From: Marinibacterium anthonyi
GTDB lineage: Bacteria; Pseudomonadota; Alphaproteobacteria; Rhodobacterales; Rhodobacteraceae
DNA: 64,000 nucleotides
Assembly: GCA_003217735.2 (NCBI GenBank)
Contig: CP031585.1
Location: 1,971,501-2,035,500, forward strand
Reading direction: 5' to 3'
Shown: piece after piece, positions 42,401-53,683 of the stretch
Numbering within the stretch: the first letter of the stretch is position 1
How the letters are laid out: the number at the start of each line of letters is the position of its first letter
Made by a program: the position numbers and the translations under genes
The notes under the pieces: model-generated
What the model saw: only the letters and a program-made list of their open reading frames with translations
What the model was told of the DNA's origin: nothing
Database searches by the model: none

Positions 42401-42993
42401 ACTTTTCCCGCCTGTTTGCACCCGGCGGACAGATCGACGGGTTCTTCAACGAGAACCTGCTGAAGTTCGTCGACACCCGCACGCGCCCCTGGACCTGGAA
42501 GCGCGTGAACGACGTGGATCTGGGGATCTCGCAGCAGGTGCTGGAGCAGTTCCAGTACGCCTCCGAGATCCGCGATGCCTTCTTCAACGGCAACCCCACG
42601 CCCCTGGTCCAGTTCCAGATCACGCCCGAGGCGCTGGACCCCAAGGCCAAGGCGGTGACCCTGTCGATCGACGGTCAGACCGTCGCGTTCGATCAGCGCT
42701 CGGGCCAGCCGCCGCCGACGGCGGTGACCTGGCCGGGCGGCGTGGGATCGGCGCGGGTGACGTTCGAACCCAACCGCAACACCACCGAAAGCATCCTGGA
42801 CCGCAACGGTCCCTGGGCCTGGTTCCGGCTGCTGGACGCGGCCGAGGTGCGGTCGACCAACGTGTCCGACCGCAAGCGGGTGATCTTCAACGTGGGCGGG
42901 CGGATCGCGATCTTTCAGATGCAATCGGGATCGGTTCTGAACCCCTTCGCCCTGCCGGCGCTGGCCAAGTTCAGCTGCCCCAAGTCGCTGTGA
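39427..42993 (+). CDS. tssM: T6SS membrane-complex protein TssM
   Basis: 1188 residues, typical IcmF length. Two N-terminal membrane segments (about 12-33 and 48-70), a GTPase-like domain with intact Walker A GPPGAGKTT (131-139), IDTAGRYTTQ and FTKADL, a third segment (about 435-460), then a large periplasmic part ending in the conserved IFQMQSGSVLNPFALPALAKF. Walker A is not conserved in all TssM, so this may be an active NTPase. The stop overlaps tagF (TGATG). Confidence 0.97.
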   Translation: MIVRTFLRLFRSIYFVLFFVAAILCGAFWYFAPLIGNDDWRPFAAVIPRVVVIAVIALLFATAMLIVFLSRRKHDDDMAEQIVEAVDPGQAMISAEMDELKAKFKTAMAELRKSKGGRRTLNELPWYVMIGPPGAGKTTAIVNSGLQFPLAEKLGKAAIGGVGGTRNCDWWFTNEAVLIDTAGRYTTQESDAEANNKAWLGFLGLLKKYRPRQPVNGAIVAISLSDLYLQDEMTQKAHAQAVRRRLHELREQLGVRFPVYVLFTKADLIAGFAEYYDILGKEEREQVWGFTLPVNVSAAEEGALGMFDQEFAKLLGQLNAQLLERMQGETDPQRRALIAGFPSQVASMRGVARAFLTEVFQDNRYETRQMMRGVYFTSGTQEGTPIDRLMLSMAQTFGIGRQAIGSGQGTGRSYFLTRVFDGVMFPEAGLVSADDKVERRYRIARIAAIAATVLIALTTGALWVRSYMGNVALIQTAGDHVAAYSAAAATLPASPIGDTDLPPVVEALNQLRDLPGNPAVNEPDPDPALTWGLYRGEVIGTQAAQTYRAALNQRFLPRLLLRLEEQMAANMNDPDRLYEALKIYLMLGLQGPMNADLVTQWMTEDWDLAYRGPTRGQLREDLGTHLQALLSQPMQEIALNGPLVEQVQSVLTELPLAQRVYNGIIASEKATSLPEWRVTDIGGPAVARAMVRSSGKPLNEGVEGIFTYNGFYQVFLPEAVSVAERVQNEAWVLGEQGSLLENESALLALSRDVLDLYYNDYVSRYDSLLSDLDIIPMESLSHAVEVTNVLSGPTSPIVNILTEISKETSLTEDRNAIDTSAVSGGLDRIVSIESQANLSVQGQILLGALLDSATTPTGEPVPPPGAYVENRFDWLHQMVARRDGKASQLDQLMTILTEVYQELQKMSFSGVTSGTQTGEAIQAFQQMAARMEGPIPRWATQIVTGSSGIAADGTRASINARWQSNVLPFCEQALADRYPFNRRARADVAVQDFSRLFAPGGQIDGFFNENLLKFVDTRTRPWTWKRVNDVDLGISQQVLEQFQYASEIRDAFFNGNPTPLVQFQITPEALDPKAKAVTLSIDGQTVAFDQRSGQPPPTAVTWPGGVGSARVTFEPNRNTTESILDRNGPWAWFRLLDAAEVRSTNVSDRKRVIFNVGGRIAIFQMQSGSVLNPFALPALAKFSCPKSL

Positions 42994-43667
42994 TGGCCGG
43001 TGTTTTCGGCGCCTTTGGCAAGATGCCGGCGGTGGGGGACTTCTTTCGCATCGCGCCGCCGCCGGGGTTTGTCGAGGCCTGGGATCCCTGGCTGCAGCAG
43101 GCGCTGCTGACCGGGCAGCAGGCCTTTGGCGGCGGCTGGGACGCGGTCTACATGTCGGCGCCGATCTGGCGGTTCACGCTGGCGGCGGGCGTGGCGGGGC
43201 CAACGTCGGTGATCGGGGTGCTGATGCCATCGGTCGACCGGGTCGGGCGGCGGTTCCCGCTGACGCTGGCCTGCGGGATGGCGCCGGGTCCGATCGGGCC
43301 GGTGCATTTCGCCAACGATGCCCTCTTCGAGGCGCTGGAAGACCTGGCGCTGGCGGCGCTGGACGACGGGATGACGCGCGACAAACTGGCCGAAGGGCTG
43401 GCGCCCCTGCCGGCCCCCGTCCGACCGGGAGCGTTGACAAGGCTGGCCCGCGCGGGGCAGACAGTAATCGGGATTGGGGCAAGTCCTCTTCAAGCCGGAT
43501 TGGCGGCTGCACATATCGGGGCGATCGCGGGCGGACAAAGCCTGTGGTCGGCAGAGCTGAACGGGCGATCCCGTCTGATGCTCTGTTCGGGTCTGCCCGG
43601 GATGGCAGAAATCCCGGCCGTGTTCGATGTTGCGGCAGCGGCCTGGAACGAGGAGGTCGGTGCGTGA
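42993..43667 (+). CDS. tagF: T6SS-associated protein TagF
   Basis: 224 residues. The N-terminus GVFGAFGKMPAVGDFFR is the TagF (DUF2094) signature, with RVGRRFPLTLACG further on. TagF restrains T6SS activity post-translationally in systems with PpkA/PppA, by acting on Fha. ATG 42993 overlaps the tssM stop; it ends inside the pppA start (GTGA). Confidence 0.95.
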   Translation: MAGVFGAFGKMPAVGDFFRIAPPPGFVEAWDPWLQQALLTGQQAFGGGWDAVYMSAPIWRFTLAAGVAGPTSVIGVLMPSVDRVGRRFPLTLACGMAPGPIGPVHFANDALFEALEDLALAALDDGMTRDKLAEGLAPLPAPVRPGALTRLARAGQTVIGIGASPLQAGLAAAHIGAIAGGQSLWSAELNGRSRLMLCSGLPGMAEIPAVFDVAAAAWNEEVGA

Positions 43668-44383
43668 GCGCTACTGATTATCGCTACAATGCGCGCACCC
43701 ATGTGGGTTTGCGGCGCCGGGTGAACGAGGACGCGGTCCTGGCCCTTCCCGATCAGGCCATATGGGTGGTGTCGGACGGCATGGGGGGCCACGACGCCGG
43801 CGATTACGCCGCGAACCTGATCGCCGACACGATCGCGTCGATCCCGTCCGGATTGAACCCGGCCGACAGCCTGCATGCCCTGCGCGACGCCATCGCCCAT
43901 GCCCATGCCGCCATCCTGAAGGAAGCCGAGGTTCGGGGCCGGGGCGTGATCGGCGCCACGGTGGCGGCGCTGATGATGGCAGCGGGGCATTTCGTGGCGC
44001 TCTGGGCCGGGGACAGCCGCATCTACCGGCTGCGCGACGGCAAGATCGAGATGCTGACGACGGATCATTCCGCCGTGGCGGTCTTTGTCGAGGCGGGCCA
44101 GATGACCTGGGACGAGGCCGAACAGCATCCCCAGTCCAACGCCATCACCCGGGCCGTGGGCGTGGGCGACGTGGTGGACCTGGACAAGGTCCGGGGCGAA
44201 ACGCACAAGGGCGACCGGTTCCTGCTGTGTTCGGACGGGCTGACCAAATACGCGACCTTCGGGATGCTGGAAAAGGCGCTGTCCGAGATGCCGATCGAGA
44301 CGGTGACGGATCACCTGATCTCGGTCGCGCTGGCCGGGGGCGGGGCCGACAACATCAGCGTGATCGTCGTCGACGTCCTCTAG
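43664..44383 (+). CDS. pppA: T6SS protein phosphatase PppA (PP2C family)
   Basis: 239 residues starting with GTG at 43664, with AGGAGG seven bases upstream and overlap with the tagF stop. PP2C motifs: RRVNEDAVLA, VSDGMGGHDAGDYA, ALWAGDSRIYRL, LLCSDGLTKY and GGADNISVIVVDVL, which give the metal-binding aspartates. It should reverse PpkA phosphorylation and shut the system down. It is the last gene of the T6SS run. Confidence 0.95.
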   Translation: MSATDYRYNARTHVGLRRRVNEDAVLALPDQAIWVVSDGMGGHDAGDYAANLIADTIASIPSGLNPADSLHALRDAIAHAHAAILKEAEVRGRGVIGATVAALMMAAGHFVALWAGDSRIYRLRDGKIEMLTTDHSAVAVFVEAGQMTWDEAEQHPQSNAITRAVGVGDVVDLDKVRGETHKGDRFLLCSDGLTKYATFGMLEKALSEMPIETVTDHLISVALAGGGADNISVIVVDVL

Positions 44384-44407
44384 ACCGCTCGATCCGGGGC
44401 GCGACCT

Positions 44408-44429
44408 GCAGCGCGCTTCAGCGCGCTGC
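44408..44429. terminator. hairpin after the T6SS operon
   Basis: GCAGCGCGC-TTCA-GCGCGCTGC is a perfect 9-bp stem 24 bp past the pppA stop and between convergent operons. A second GC-rich hairpin (about 44475-44497) follows near the ugpC stop. Neither has a T-run. Confidence 0.5.
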
Positions 44430-44502
44430 CCGGCCCAACGCCCGTCGCGGCGCGGCGATGCCGCGGCGCAGGCGGGGGGCGGGAGCCGCCCCCGACCAGT
44501 CG

Positions 44503-45564
<1,062 letters not shown>

Positions 45565-45576
45565 GGGCCGTGACTC

Positions 45577-46479
45577 CTATTTATCGCTTTCGACCAGGCC
45601 CTTGACGAACCAGCTCTGGAAAAAGATGACGACCAGCACCGGCGGCAGCACCGCGAGGATGGCCAGCAGGTTGGATCGTCCGAATTCGGGGATGTGGTTG
45701 CCCTCGAGGCCTTGCGTGATCTGGCGGATCCCCTGGACCAGGGTCATCTTGCCCTCTTCGGTGACGACCATGGTGGGCCAGAGGTACTGGTTCCAGCCGT
45801 AGACGAACATGATGATGAAGATCGCCGCGATCATGGTCTGGCTCAGCGGCACCAGGATATCGATGAAGAACTTGACCGGCCCGGCCCCGTCGATCCGCGC
45901 CGCTTCAACCAGTTCTTCCGGAACCGACATGAAGAACTGGCGGAAGAAGAACGTGGCCGTCGCCGAGGCGATCAGCGGGATGATCAGCCCGCCATAGCTG
46001 TTCAGCAGCCCCAGCTTCTGGGTGACCTCGTAGGACGGCACGATGCGCACCTCCAGCGGCAGCAGCAGCGTGGTGAAGATCAGCCAGAAGGCCAATGTGG
46101 CGAAGCGCAGGCGGAAGTAGACGATCGCGTAGGCGGCCAGCATCGAGATGACGATCTTGCCCAGGGCGAACCCCAGCCCCAGGATCAGCGAATTCCGGAA
46201 CATCGACAGCCCGGTGTTTTCGCCGGAAAACGACATCGACTGGAACAGCGCCTTGTGCAGGTTCGCCCAGAACTGGTCGCCGATCTGCAGCGACGGTCCG
46301 GACTTCATGATGTCGGTATCGGGGATCGTGCTCATCTGCAGCAGCATCAGCAGCGGCGCCATCATGATGAAGGCGCCGATGATCAGCACGACATGATCGC
46401 CCAGGGTTTCCCAGCGAAAGCGGCGACGCTTGGCCGGGGCGGCGGCGGTGGCGGTATGGGGATGAGACATCTCGGCCAT
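45577..46479 (-). CDS. ugpE: CUT1 ABC transporter permease (UgpE type)
   Basis: 300 residues with six membrane segments. The EAA loop that contacts the ATPase reads EELVEAARIDGAGPVKFFIDILVPLS-like (EAARIDGAG near residue 195). The N-terminus has a His/Ala-rich tail. It pairs with the UgpA-type permease encoded 10 bp upstream. Confidence 0.92.
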   Translation of the reverse strand: MAEMSHPHTATAAAPAKRRRFRWETLGDHVVLIIGAFIMMAPLLMLLQMSTIPDTDIMKSGPSLQIGDQFWANLHKALFQSMSFSGENTGLSMFRNSLILGLGFALGKIVISMLAAYAIVYFRLRFATLAFWLIFTTLLLPLEVRIVPSYEVTQKLGLLNSYGGLIIPLIASATATFFFRQFFMSVPEELVEAARIDGAGPVKFFIDILVPLSQTMIAAIFIIMFVYGWNQYLWPTMVVTEEGKMTLVQGIRQITQGLEGNHIPEFGRSNLLAILAVLPPVLVVIFFQSWFVKGLVESDK

Positions 46480-46489
46480 GTTCCGGTCC

Positions 46490-47371
46490 TCAGGTATAAT
46501 GGATGCGGCGTTCGACCATCCGGAACTGGAAGATCGTCAGCGCCAGCACGAGCACCATCAGAACCACCGACTGCGCCGAGGAGCCGCCCAGGTCCTGGCC
46601 ACGGAAACCGTCGAGGTAGACCTTGTAGACAAGCGTGATAGGGCTGTCGCCGGGGTTGTTGCGCAGGATCGTGTCGATCGTGCCGAAGGTGTCGAACAGC
46701 GAATAGGTGATGTTGATGATCAGCAGGAAGAACCCCGTCGGCGCCAGAAGCGGAAAGGTCACCGTCCAGAACCGGCTTGCGGCGGACCGGTTGTCGATCA
46801 TCGCGGCCTCGCGCACGGCGCGGGGAATGGATTGCAGGCCCGACAGGAAGAAGATGAAATTCACCGGAATCTGCTTCCAGACCGAGGCGATCACCAGCGC
46901 GATGGACGTGTCGTAGTAATCCAGCCGCACGCGGAAATCCCAGCCGAAGAGGGCGAAGAATTCCGTCAGCGGCCCCCAGCGCTGGTTGAACATGATCAGC
47001 GTGATGAAGCCCGCGACGGGCGGGGCGACCGCGTAGACCCACATCAAGAGCGTGCGATAGGTCTTGGCGCCGCGGATCACCTTGTCGGCCTTGACCGCGA
47101 AGAGAAGGGCGATGGACAGGGAGAAGAAGGTGACCAGGACCGAGAAGACAAGGGTGAACCAGGCGATGGACCCGTATTCACTGCTGCGCAACAGGCGCGT
47201 GTAATTGTCGAAGCCCACGAAGGTGGACCCGAAGCCGAACGGATCTTCCAGGAAGAAGGACGATTTCAGCGCCTGCCAGGCGGGCCAGTAGAAGAACAGG
47301 CAGATGATGCCCAGCTGCGGGACCAGCAGCAGGACCGGAAGCCAGGGATTGGAGAAGCCAGCGCGTTTCAA
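46490..47371 (-). CDS. ugpA: CUT1 ABC transporter permease (UgpA type)
   Basis: 293 residues with six membrane segments; the EAA loop is REAAMIDNRSAASRFWTVTF near residue 195. The protein fits UgpA (MalF-like without the large periplasmic loop). It is separated from the binding-protein gene by 73 bp that contain a strong hairpin, so it is likely expressed at a lower level than the binding protein. Confidence 0.92.
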   Translation of the reverse strand: MKRAGFSNPWLPVLLLVPQLGIICLFFYWPAWQALKSSFFLEDPFGFGSTFVGFDNYTRLLRSSEYGSIAWFTLVFSVLVTFFSLSIALLFAVKADKVIRGAKTYRTLLMWVYAVAPPVAGFITLIMFNQRWGPLTEFFALFGWDFRVRLDYYDTSIALVIASVWKQIPVNFIFFLSGLQSIPRAVREAAMIDNRSAASRFWTVTFPLLAPTGFFLLIINITYSLFDTFGTIDTILRNNPGDSPITLVYKVYLDGFRGQDLGGSSAQSVVLMVLVLALTIFQFRMVERRIHYT

Positions 47372-47396
47372 GGAAGGAGCCTCGTGCAGAAACGGG

Positions 47397-47425
47397 GACT
47401 GGCGGCCCGGGACGGGCCGCCAGTC
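47397..47425 (-). terminator. strong hairpin between the binding-protein and permease genes
   Basis: A perfect 13-bp stem (47397-47409 with 47413-47425) and 3-nt loop lie 20 bp past the ugpB stop. On the minus strand it is followed by CCCCGTTTCTG, not a long T-run. Such hairpins after ABC binding-protein genes usually stabilise the 5' message or partly terminate, giving excess binding protein. Confidence 0.7.
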
Positions 47426-47444
47426 GGAAGGGTGGGGCAGACGA

Positions 47445-48752
<1,308 letters not shown>

Positions 48753-49007
48753 TGACGACTCCACGTGTTGTGAATGGGGCCTCATCCGTGGCCCCTTAAG
48801 GCCGCTGCCTAGGCAGTTTGCGAAACGGGTAGATGACGGTTTGATGAAGCTCGCGTAACAGCGGCCGTTGACGTGCGGTCGCCTTGCCGCCGATCCGGGC
48901 AGATGCCGCAACGGCAGGCCGTGTCTGTGGATAAACCGCCGGGGTCTCTGGCGCTTGGCCGCGGGCTGGCGCATGAACGGCGGCGAACATCGATGACGGA
49001 GAAGAAA

Positions 49008-50153
49008 ATGGCGGATGCGACCTCGGACATCCTGGTGATCGGCGGCGGCATGGCCGGCGCCTCGGCCGCGGCCGAACTGGCGGGCCGGGCCAGCGTGACC
49101 CTGCTGGAGATGGAGGCCCAGCCGGGCTATCACACCACCGGCCGATCCGCCGCGATGTACGAACCGGCCTATGGCCCTGCGGCGATGCGGGCACTGACCC
49201 GCGCCGGGCTCGACGTCTTTTCCAACCCGCCCGCGATCTTCGGGGACGGCCCGCTGATTTCCTCCCGCGCGTCGCTGTTCGTCGCCACCCAGGACGAACG
49301 CCCCCTGCTTGAGGCGATGCGCGACGACGTGGGCCGGGACAGGTTCGAGGATCTGGACGCCGAGCAGATCCGCGCGATGGTGCCGATCCTCAAGGAAGGC
49401 TACATCGTCGACGGCGCGCTGAACCGGGGCGGGTCGGATATTGACGTGGGCCGCATGCACCAGGGGTATCTGCGGATGCTGAAGGCCTCTGGCGGGTCGG
49501 TGGTGACCGGTGCCGAGGTGACGGCGCTGGCCCGTGCCGATGGCCTGTGGACGGCCCGGACGCGGGCGGGCAGCTTTTCCGCGCCGATCGTGGTGAACGC
49601 AGCGGGCGCCTGGGCGGACATGGTCGGTGCGCTGGCCGGGGCCGAACCCATCGGCCTGACGCCCAAGCGGCGCACCGCGCTGATCGTGGCCGCGCCGCAG
49701 GGCATGGACGTGTCGGCTTGGCCGCTGGTCGTGAACGCATCGGAAACCTGGTACCTGAAACCGGACGCCGGGCGGCTGCTGATCTCGCCCGCCAACGAGG
49801 ATCCGCAACTGCCCTCCGACGCCCAGCCCGACGAGATGGACGTGGCGATCTGCGTCGACCGGGTGATGACCGCCTGCGACATCGACATCCGCCGGATCGA
49901 AAACCAGTGGGCCGGGCTGCGCAGCTTTGTCGCCGACAAGGAGCCGGTGGCGGGCTTTTCCGACGTGGTCGACGGGTTCTACTGGCTGGCCGGGCAGGGC
50001 GGTTATGGAATCCAGTCGGCACCCGCCATGGCCCGCCTGGTCGCCGCGCAGGTGCTGGGACAGCCGTTGCCCGACATCATCGCCGCCGAAGGGCTGGACC
50101 CCGCGGTGCTGGCGCCCGGCCGGCTGGCCGGTGCAAAGCGTTTTCATATTTAG
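49008..50153 (+). CDS. DAO-family FAD-dependent oxidoreductase
   Basis: 381 residues. The FAD-binding dinucleotide fold reads ILVIGGGMAGASAAAELAG near the N-terminus; GQGGYGIQSAPAMARLVA near the end is the second FAD contact. The start at 49008 is chosen over 48993 because CGGAGAAG lies seven bases upstream. The family oxidises amines or hydroxy acids (D-amino acids, glycine, glycerol-3-phosphate); the substrate is not clear. Divergence from ugpB suggests its substrate could be delivered by that importer. Confidence 0.85.
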   Translation: MADATSDILVIGGGMAGASAAAELAGRASVTLLEMEAQPGYHTTGRSAAMYEPAYGPAAMRALTRAGLDVFSNPPAIFGDGPLISSRASLFVATQDERPLLEAMRDDVGRDRFEDLDAEQIRAMVPILKEGYIVDGALNRGGSDIDVGRMHQGYLRMLKASGGSVVTGAEVTALARADGLWTARTRAGSFSAPIVVNAAGAWADMVGALAGAEPIGLTPKRRTALIVAAPQGMDVSAWPLVVNASETWYLKPDAGRLLISPANEDPQLPSDAQPDEMDVAICVDRVMTACDIDIRRIENQWAGLRSFVADKEPVAGFSDVVDGFYWLAGQGGYGIQSAPAMARLVAAQVLGQPLPDIIAAEGLDPAVLAPGRLAGAKRFHI

Positions 50154-50195
50154 GTTTTGTGTGGCCGGAAATGCGGTTTCGGCGCGCCGGGGATT

Positions 50196-50205
50196 AACCT
50201 AGGTT
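50196..50205. promoter_or_regulatory. 10-bp palindrome upstream of the porin gene
   Basis: AACCTAGGTT is a perfect palindrome 110 bp before the porin start, in a 161-bp spacer after the DAO-family gene. It could be an operator or part of a promoter. No regulator can be named. Confidence 0.3.
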
Positions 50206-50314
50206 CAGGGTGTTTGGCGCTAACGTCATCCCGATGTTATTCTGGAACCGCACTAATACCCGTGTGACCCGCTCGCTGTCGCGGTGCCGGGCACACGTTC
50301 AAGGAGTTGAGCCT

Positions 50315-51442
50315 ATGCGCAAAGCATACTTCCCCGCCGCGCTTGCGATTGGTCTGGTCCTGCCGGCCGGCATGGCGGCCGCCGGCCCCAAGTATACCAA
50401 CGATTCCGGCGGCACGATGTGGTACTACGGGCAACTGAACCCGGGCTACCTGTCGGCCGACGACGGATCGGACACCACGGACGAACTGATCGACAACTCG
50501 GCCTCGAATTCGCGGGTCGGGATCTGGATCGTCCAGCCGTTCGACAACGGAATGGAATTCTCGTTCAACCTGGAAACCGGGCTTGGCTTCCGGTCCAGTT
50601 CGGGGCTGAGCCAGCTGAACGCGGGCGACCGGTCCTGGTTCGACTGGGACCAGCAGGACATCCGCAAGGTCGATCTGAGCCTCAAGACCAGCTACGGCAC
50701 CGTCTGGGCCGGGCAGGGCAGCATGGCGTCTGACGGGGCCGGGCAGGTCGACAAAAGCGGCACGACACTGGCCGGCTACGTCTCGCTGAGGGATGTCGCG
50801 GGCGCCATCCTGCTGCGCGATTCCACCGGCGCGCTGACGGATGTGACCATCGGCAGCGCCTTCGACAGCTATGACGGCGGCCGCTATGGCCGCATCCGCT
50901 ACGAGACGCCGGACCTGGCCGGCTTTACCGTCAGCGCGGCCTGGGGACAGGAGATCCTGGACAAGGACAGCGACGACGAATTCTGGGACGCCGCGCTGCG
51001 CTACAGGGGCGAATTCGGCAACGTCCTGCTGGACGCCGCCGTCGGCTACCAGTCGCGGATGCGCCCCGGCGCCGAGGATCGCAACGACACCTTCGCATCG
51101 GCATCGCTGTACCACCTGTCCGGCGTCAGCCTGACGCTGGGCGTGGGCGAACGCAACACCGCCGGCACCTATGTCTACACCAAGCTCGGCTACAAGCGGG
51201 ACTGGCTGCCCATCGGCGACACGGCGGTGTCGATCGACTATTACAGCGCCGACGACATGGGGCTGACCGGCACGGCGACCTCGTCCAGCTCGGACGCCAT
51301 CGGGGTGGAACTGGTCCAGCAAGTCGCCGACTACAATCTCGAAGGCTATCTGGGCTACCGCAGCTACAGCTTCGACGACAACAGCGCCACGTCCTACAAG
51401 GATGCCAGCACGGTCCTGGTCGGCGCGCGCTGGAAGTTCTGA
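50315..51442 (+). CDS. outer-membrane porin-like beta-barrel protein
   Basis: 375 residues. AAGGAG eight bases before the ATG at 50315 and the signal peptide ([20 protein letters not shown], cleavage near AAA-GPK) fix the start. The mature protein alternates polar and non-polar residues in short strands separated by Gly/Asp turns, and it ends in VGARWKF with a terminal phenylalanine, the outer-membrane assembly signal. It resembles Gram-negative porins of roseobacters ([32 protein letters not shown]). The solute is unknown. Confidence 0.85.
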   Translation: MRKAYFPAALAIGLVLPAGMAAAGPKYTNDSGGTMWYYGQLNPGYLSADDGSDTTDELIDNSASNSRVGIWIVQPFDNGMEFSFNLETGLGFRSSSGLSQLNAGDRSWFDWDQQDIRKVDLSLKTSYGTVWAGQGSMASDGAGQVDKSGTTLAGYVSLRDVAGAILLRDSTGALTDVTIGSAFDSYDGGRYGRIRYETPDLAGFTVSAAWGQEILDKDSDDEFWDAALRYRGEFGNVLLDAAVGYQSRMRPGAEDRNDTFASASLYHLSGVSLTLGVGERNTAGTYVYTKLGYKRDWLPIGDTAVSIDYYSADDMGLTGTATSSSSDAIGVELVQQVADYNLEGYLGYRSYSFDDNSATSYKDASTVLVGARWKF

Positions 51443-51472
51443 AACCGGCACGCGCGGATTGACAGGAACACT

Positions 51473-51496
51473 GGGCGCGGCAGCAATGCCGCGCCC
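51473..51496 (+). terminator. hairpin terminator of the porin gene
   Basis: GGGCGCGGCA-GCAA-TGCCGCGCCC is a perfect 10-bp stem with a GCAA tetraloop 31 bp after the porin stop. No long T-run follows; instead a 14-bp tandem repeat begins at the next base. Confidence 0.6.
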
Positions 51497-51538
51497 CGTC
51501 ATTTGCGGCACGTCATTTGCGCCCCGTCATTTGCGGCA
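51497..51538 (+). repeat. three tandem 14-bp repeats before tig
   Basis: Units begin at 51497, 51511 and 51525: CGTCATTTGCGGCA, CGTCATTTGCGCCC, CGTCATTTGCGGCA. Units 1 and 3 are identical. They lie 140 bp upstream of tig and could be an iterated binding site or polymerase-slippage repeats. Confidence 0.85.
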
Positions 51539-51677
51539 CGTTCGGCGGTTTTCACCGGCCATTTCCGGTCAAAAGGCGTTAGCGGCTTGCACAGGCCCGG
51601 CCCGCCCAATAGAAGGTGCCAAATTTTCGCGCGCCGCGTGGGCTGACCCCGTGCGGCGGAGCCAGGGGAAAGACGAC

Positions 51678-53006
51678 ATGCAGGTTACCGAGACGCTGAA
51701 CGAGGGTCTGAAACGCGGCTACACCATCACGGTGTCCGCGGCCGAGCTGGAAGACAAGGTCGCCGAGAAGCTGACCGAAGCCCAGCCCGACATCGAGATG
51801 AAGGGCTTCCGCAAGGGCAAGGTGCCCCTGCCGTTGCTCAAGCGCCAGTTCGGTCAGCGCCTTCTGGGCGAAGTCATGCAGGAAAGCATCGACGGCGCCA
51901 TGAGCAAGCATTTCGAGGACAGCGGCGAACGTCCCGCGCTTCAGCCCCAGGTCAAGATGACCAACGAGGACTGGAAAGAAGGCGACGACGTCGAGGTCGA
52001 GATGACCTACGAAGCGCTGCCCCAGATCCCCGAGGTCGACCTGTCGACCATCACGCTGGAACGCCTGGTGGTGAAGGCCGACGAAGAGTCGGTGAAGGAA
52101 GCGCTGGAAAGCCTGGCCGAAAGCGCCCAGGATTTCGACACCAAGGACGGCGCGGCCGAAGACGGCGACCAGGTGGTGTTCGACTTCGTGGGCAAGGTCG
52201 ACGGCGAAGCCTTCGACGGCGGTTCGGCCGAGGATTACCCGCTGGTGCTGGGTTCGGGCAGCTTCATCCCCGGCTTCGAGGAACAGCTGGTCGGCGTCAC
52301 CGCCGGTGACTCCAAGGATGTCACCGTGACCTTCCCCGAGGAATACGGCGCCGAGAATCTGGCCGGCAAGGAAGCCGTGTTCGAATGCACCGTCAAGGAA
52401 GTGAAGGCGCCCAAGAAGGCCGAGGTCGACGACGAGCTGGCCAAGAAGTTCGGCGCCGAGGATCTTGAGGCCCTGAAAGGCCAGATCACCGAGCGCCTGG
52501 AAGCCGAATACGCCGGCGCATCGCGGTCGGTGCTGAAGCGCAAGCTGCTGGACGCGCTGGACGACGTGGTCAGCTTTGACCTGCCGCCGAGCCTGGTCGA
52601 CGCCGAGGCCAGCCAGATCGCGCACCAGCTGTGGCACGAGGAAAACCCGGACGTGCATGGCCACGATCACCCGGAAATCGAAACCACGGACGAACACAAG
52701 GCCCTGGCAGAGCGCCGCGTGCGTCTTGGCCTGCTGCTGGCCGAGCTGGGCCAGAAGGCCGAAGTTGAAGTGTCCGACGCCGAGATGACCCAGGCGGTCA
52801 TGGCGCAGGCACGTCAATACCCGGGCCAGGAACGCCAGTTCTTCGAATTCGTCCAGCAGAACCCGCAGATGCAACAGCAGCTGCGCGCGCCGATCTTCGA
52901 GGACAAGGTCGTTGACTATGTCTTCGAACTGGCCCAGATCTCGGAGAAGGACGTGACCAAGGACGAGCTTAAGGCAGCCGTCGAGGCACTGGAGGACGAG
53001 GAGTAA
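51678..53006 (+). CDS. tig: trigger factor, ribosome-associated chaperone and prolyl isomerase
   Basis: 442 residues. The N-terminal ribosome-binding domain has [20 protein letters not shown], the trigger-factor signature for L23 contact. The FKBP domain (about 160-245) includes [13 protein letters not shown] and [18 protein letters not shown]. The helical C-terminal arms follow, with a His/Asp insert ([14 protein letters not shown]). It assists folding of nascent chains. GGGGAAAG lies upstream. A strong terminator follows. Confidence 0.97.
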   Translation: MQVTETLNEGLKRGYTITVSAAELEDKVAEKLTEAQPDIEMKGFRKGKVPLPLLKRQFGQRLLGEVMQESIDGAMSKHFEDSGERPALQPQVKMTNEDWKEGDDVEVEMTYEALPQIPEVDLSTITLERLVVKADEESVKEALESLAESAQDFDTKDGAAEDGDQVVFDFVGKVDGEAFDGGSAEDYPLVLGSGSFIPGFEEQLVGVTAGDSKDVTVTFPEEYGAENLAGKEAVFECTVKEVKAPKKAEVDDELAKKFGAEDLEALKGQITERLEAEYAGASRSVLKRKLLDALDDVVSFDLPPSLVDAEASQIAHQLWHEENPDVHGHDHPEIETTDEHKALAERRVRLGLLLAELGQKAEVEVSDAEMTQAVMAQARQYPGQERQFFEFVQQNPQMQQQLRAPIFEDKVVDYVFELAQISEKDVTKDELKAAVEALEDEE

Positions 53007-53040
53007 TCCTTTGTCCTGCACCTGAGGGGAAATCATTGGA

Positions 53041-53068
53041 AAAGGCCGGCCATTGCGCCGGCCTTTTT
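53041..53068 (+). terminator. rho-independent terminator of tig
   Basis: AAAGGCCGGC and GCCGGCCTTT form the stem around CATTGC, followed by TTTTTC. It lies about 35 bp past the tig stop. Confidence 0.9.
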
Positions 53069-53396
53069 CTTTGCATGCGCGATCCCGTGACCGGCGCATC
53101 TGCCCGGTCCGCTTCCCCGGAACAGTAGGACAGACGTGCTGACCAACCGCCTTATTTTCAGGCGCTGTTAACCACAGTTTCTTATTTCCAGACACGGTGA
53201 AGCATATCCGCTTTCCATTCCTGCTGCGTTGCAGCATTCACGGACTCAACCTGCGGCACATCGGTCGCAAGCACGGTCTGCGGCAGGTGAGAAAAGTCCT
53301 GAAGGAGCGTGCGCACGATCAACCGGACTTTAGGGGAGGAGCCAGAAGGTTTCGCTGTGGCGAAGCCGTGTCGAGCGGTAGCCCAAAGGAGGTCCC
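53069..53396. other. spacer between tig and the small conserved gene
   Basis: This 328-bp stretch has no convincing gene. An in-frame reading on the plus strand lacks an SD and recognisable features. It holds a small hairpin (GGTTTCGC-TGTG-GCGAAGCC, 53348-53367) just before the SD of the next gene. The promoter of 53397-53609 should lie here but I cannot place it. Confidence 0.5.
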
Positions 53397-53609
53397 ATGA
53401 TCGCTCTCGTATTCGTAACCTGCCTGCAGACCAGCCCCACGGTCTGCGAAGAACGCAGCCTGCTGTTCAGCGAACAGATGACCCCGATGGCCTGCCTGAT
53501 GAACGCACAACCGCACCTGGCCGAGTGGCGCGCGCAGCATCCGAACTGGAAGATCTCAAGCTTTCGCTGCGGTCGTCCGGAACAATTCCAGAAGCACAAG
53601 ACCGTCTGA
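53397..53609 (+). CDS. small conserved protein, 70 aa
   Basis: A strong SD (AAAGGAGG) sits six bases before the ATG. The 70-residue product starts MIALVFVTCLQTSPTVCEER and has four cysteines (C9, C17, C33, C58) spread over the chain, which suggests disulfides or metal binding; the first 12 residues are a short hydrophobic stretch. Small proteins of this pattern occur in roseobacters with no assigned function. It converges on the lytic transglycosylase gene. Confidence 0.7.
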   Translation: MIALVFVTCLQTSPTVCEERSLLFSEQMTPMACLMNAQPHLAEWRAQHPNWKISSFRCGRPEQFQKHKTV

Positions 53610-53683
53610 AACCGTCCGTTCGGGCGACGTCCGGCGCACGGACGTCCGCCCACGGAAAACGGCCAAACGGCCAAACGACAAAA

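Noticed and set aside
53197-53400. A 67-codon frame overlapping the SD of the small gene.
   Set aside because: Arg-rich, no SD, and it would run through the SD of a better supported gene.
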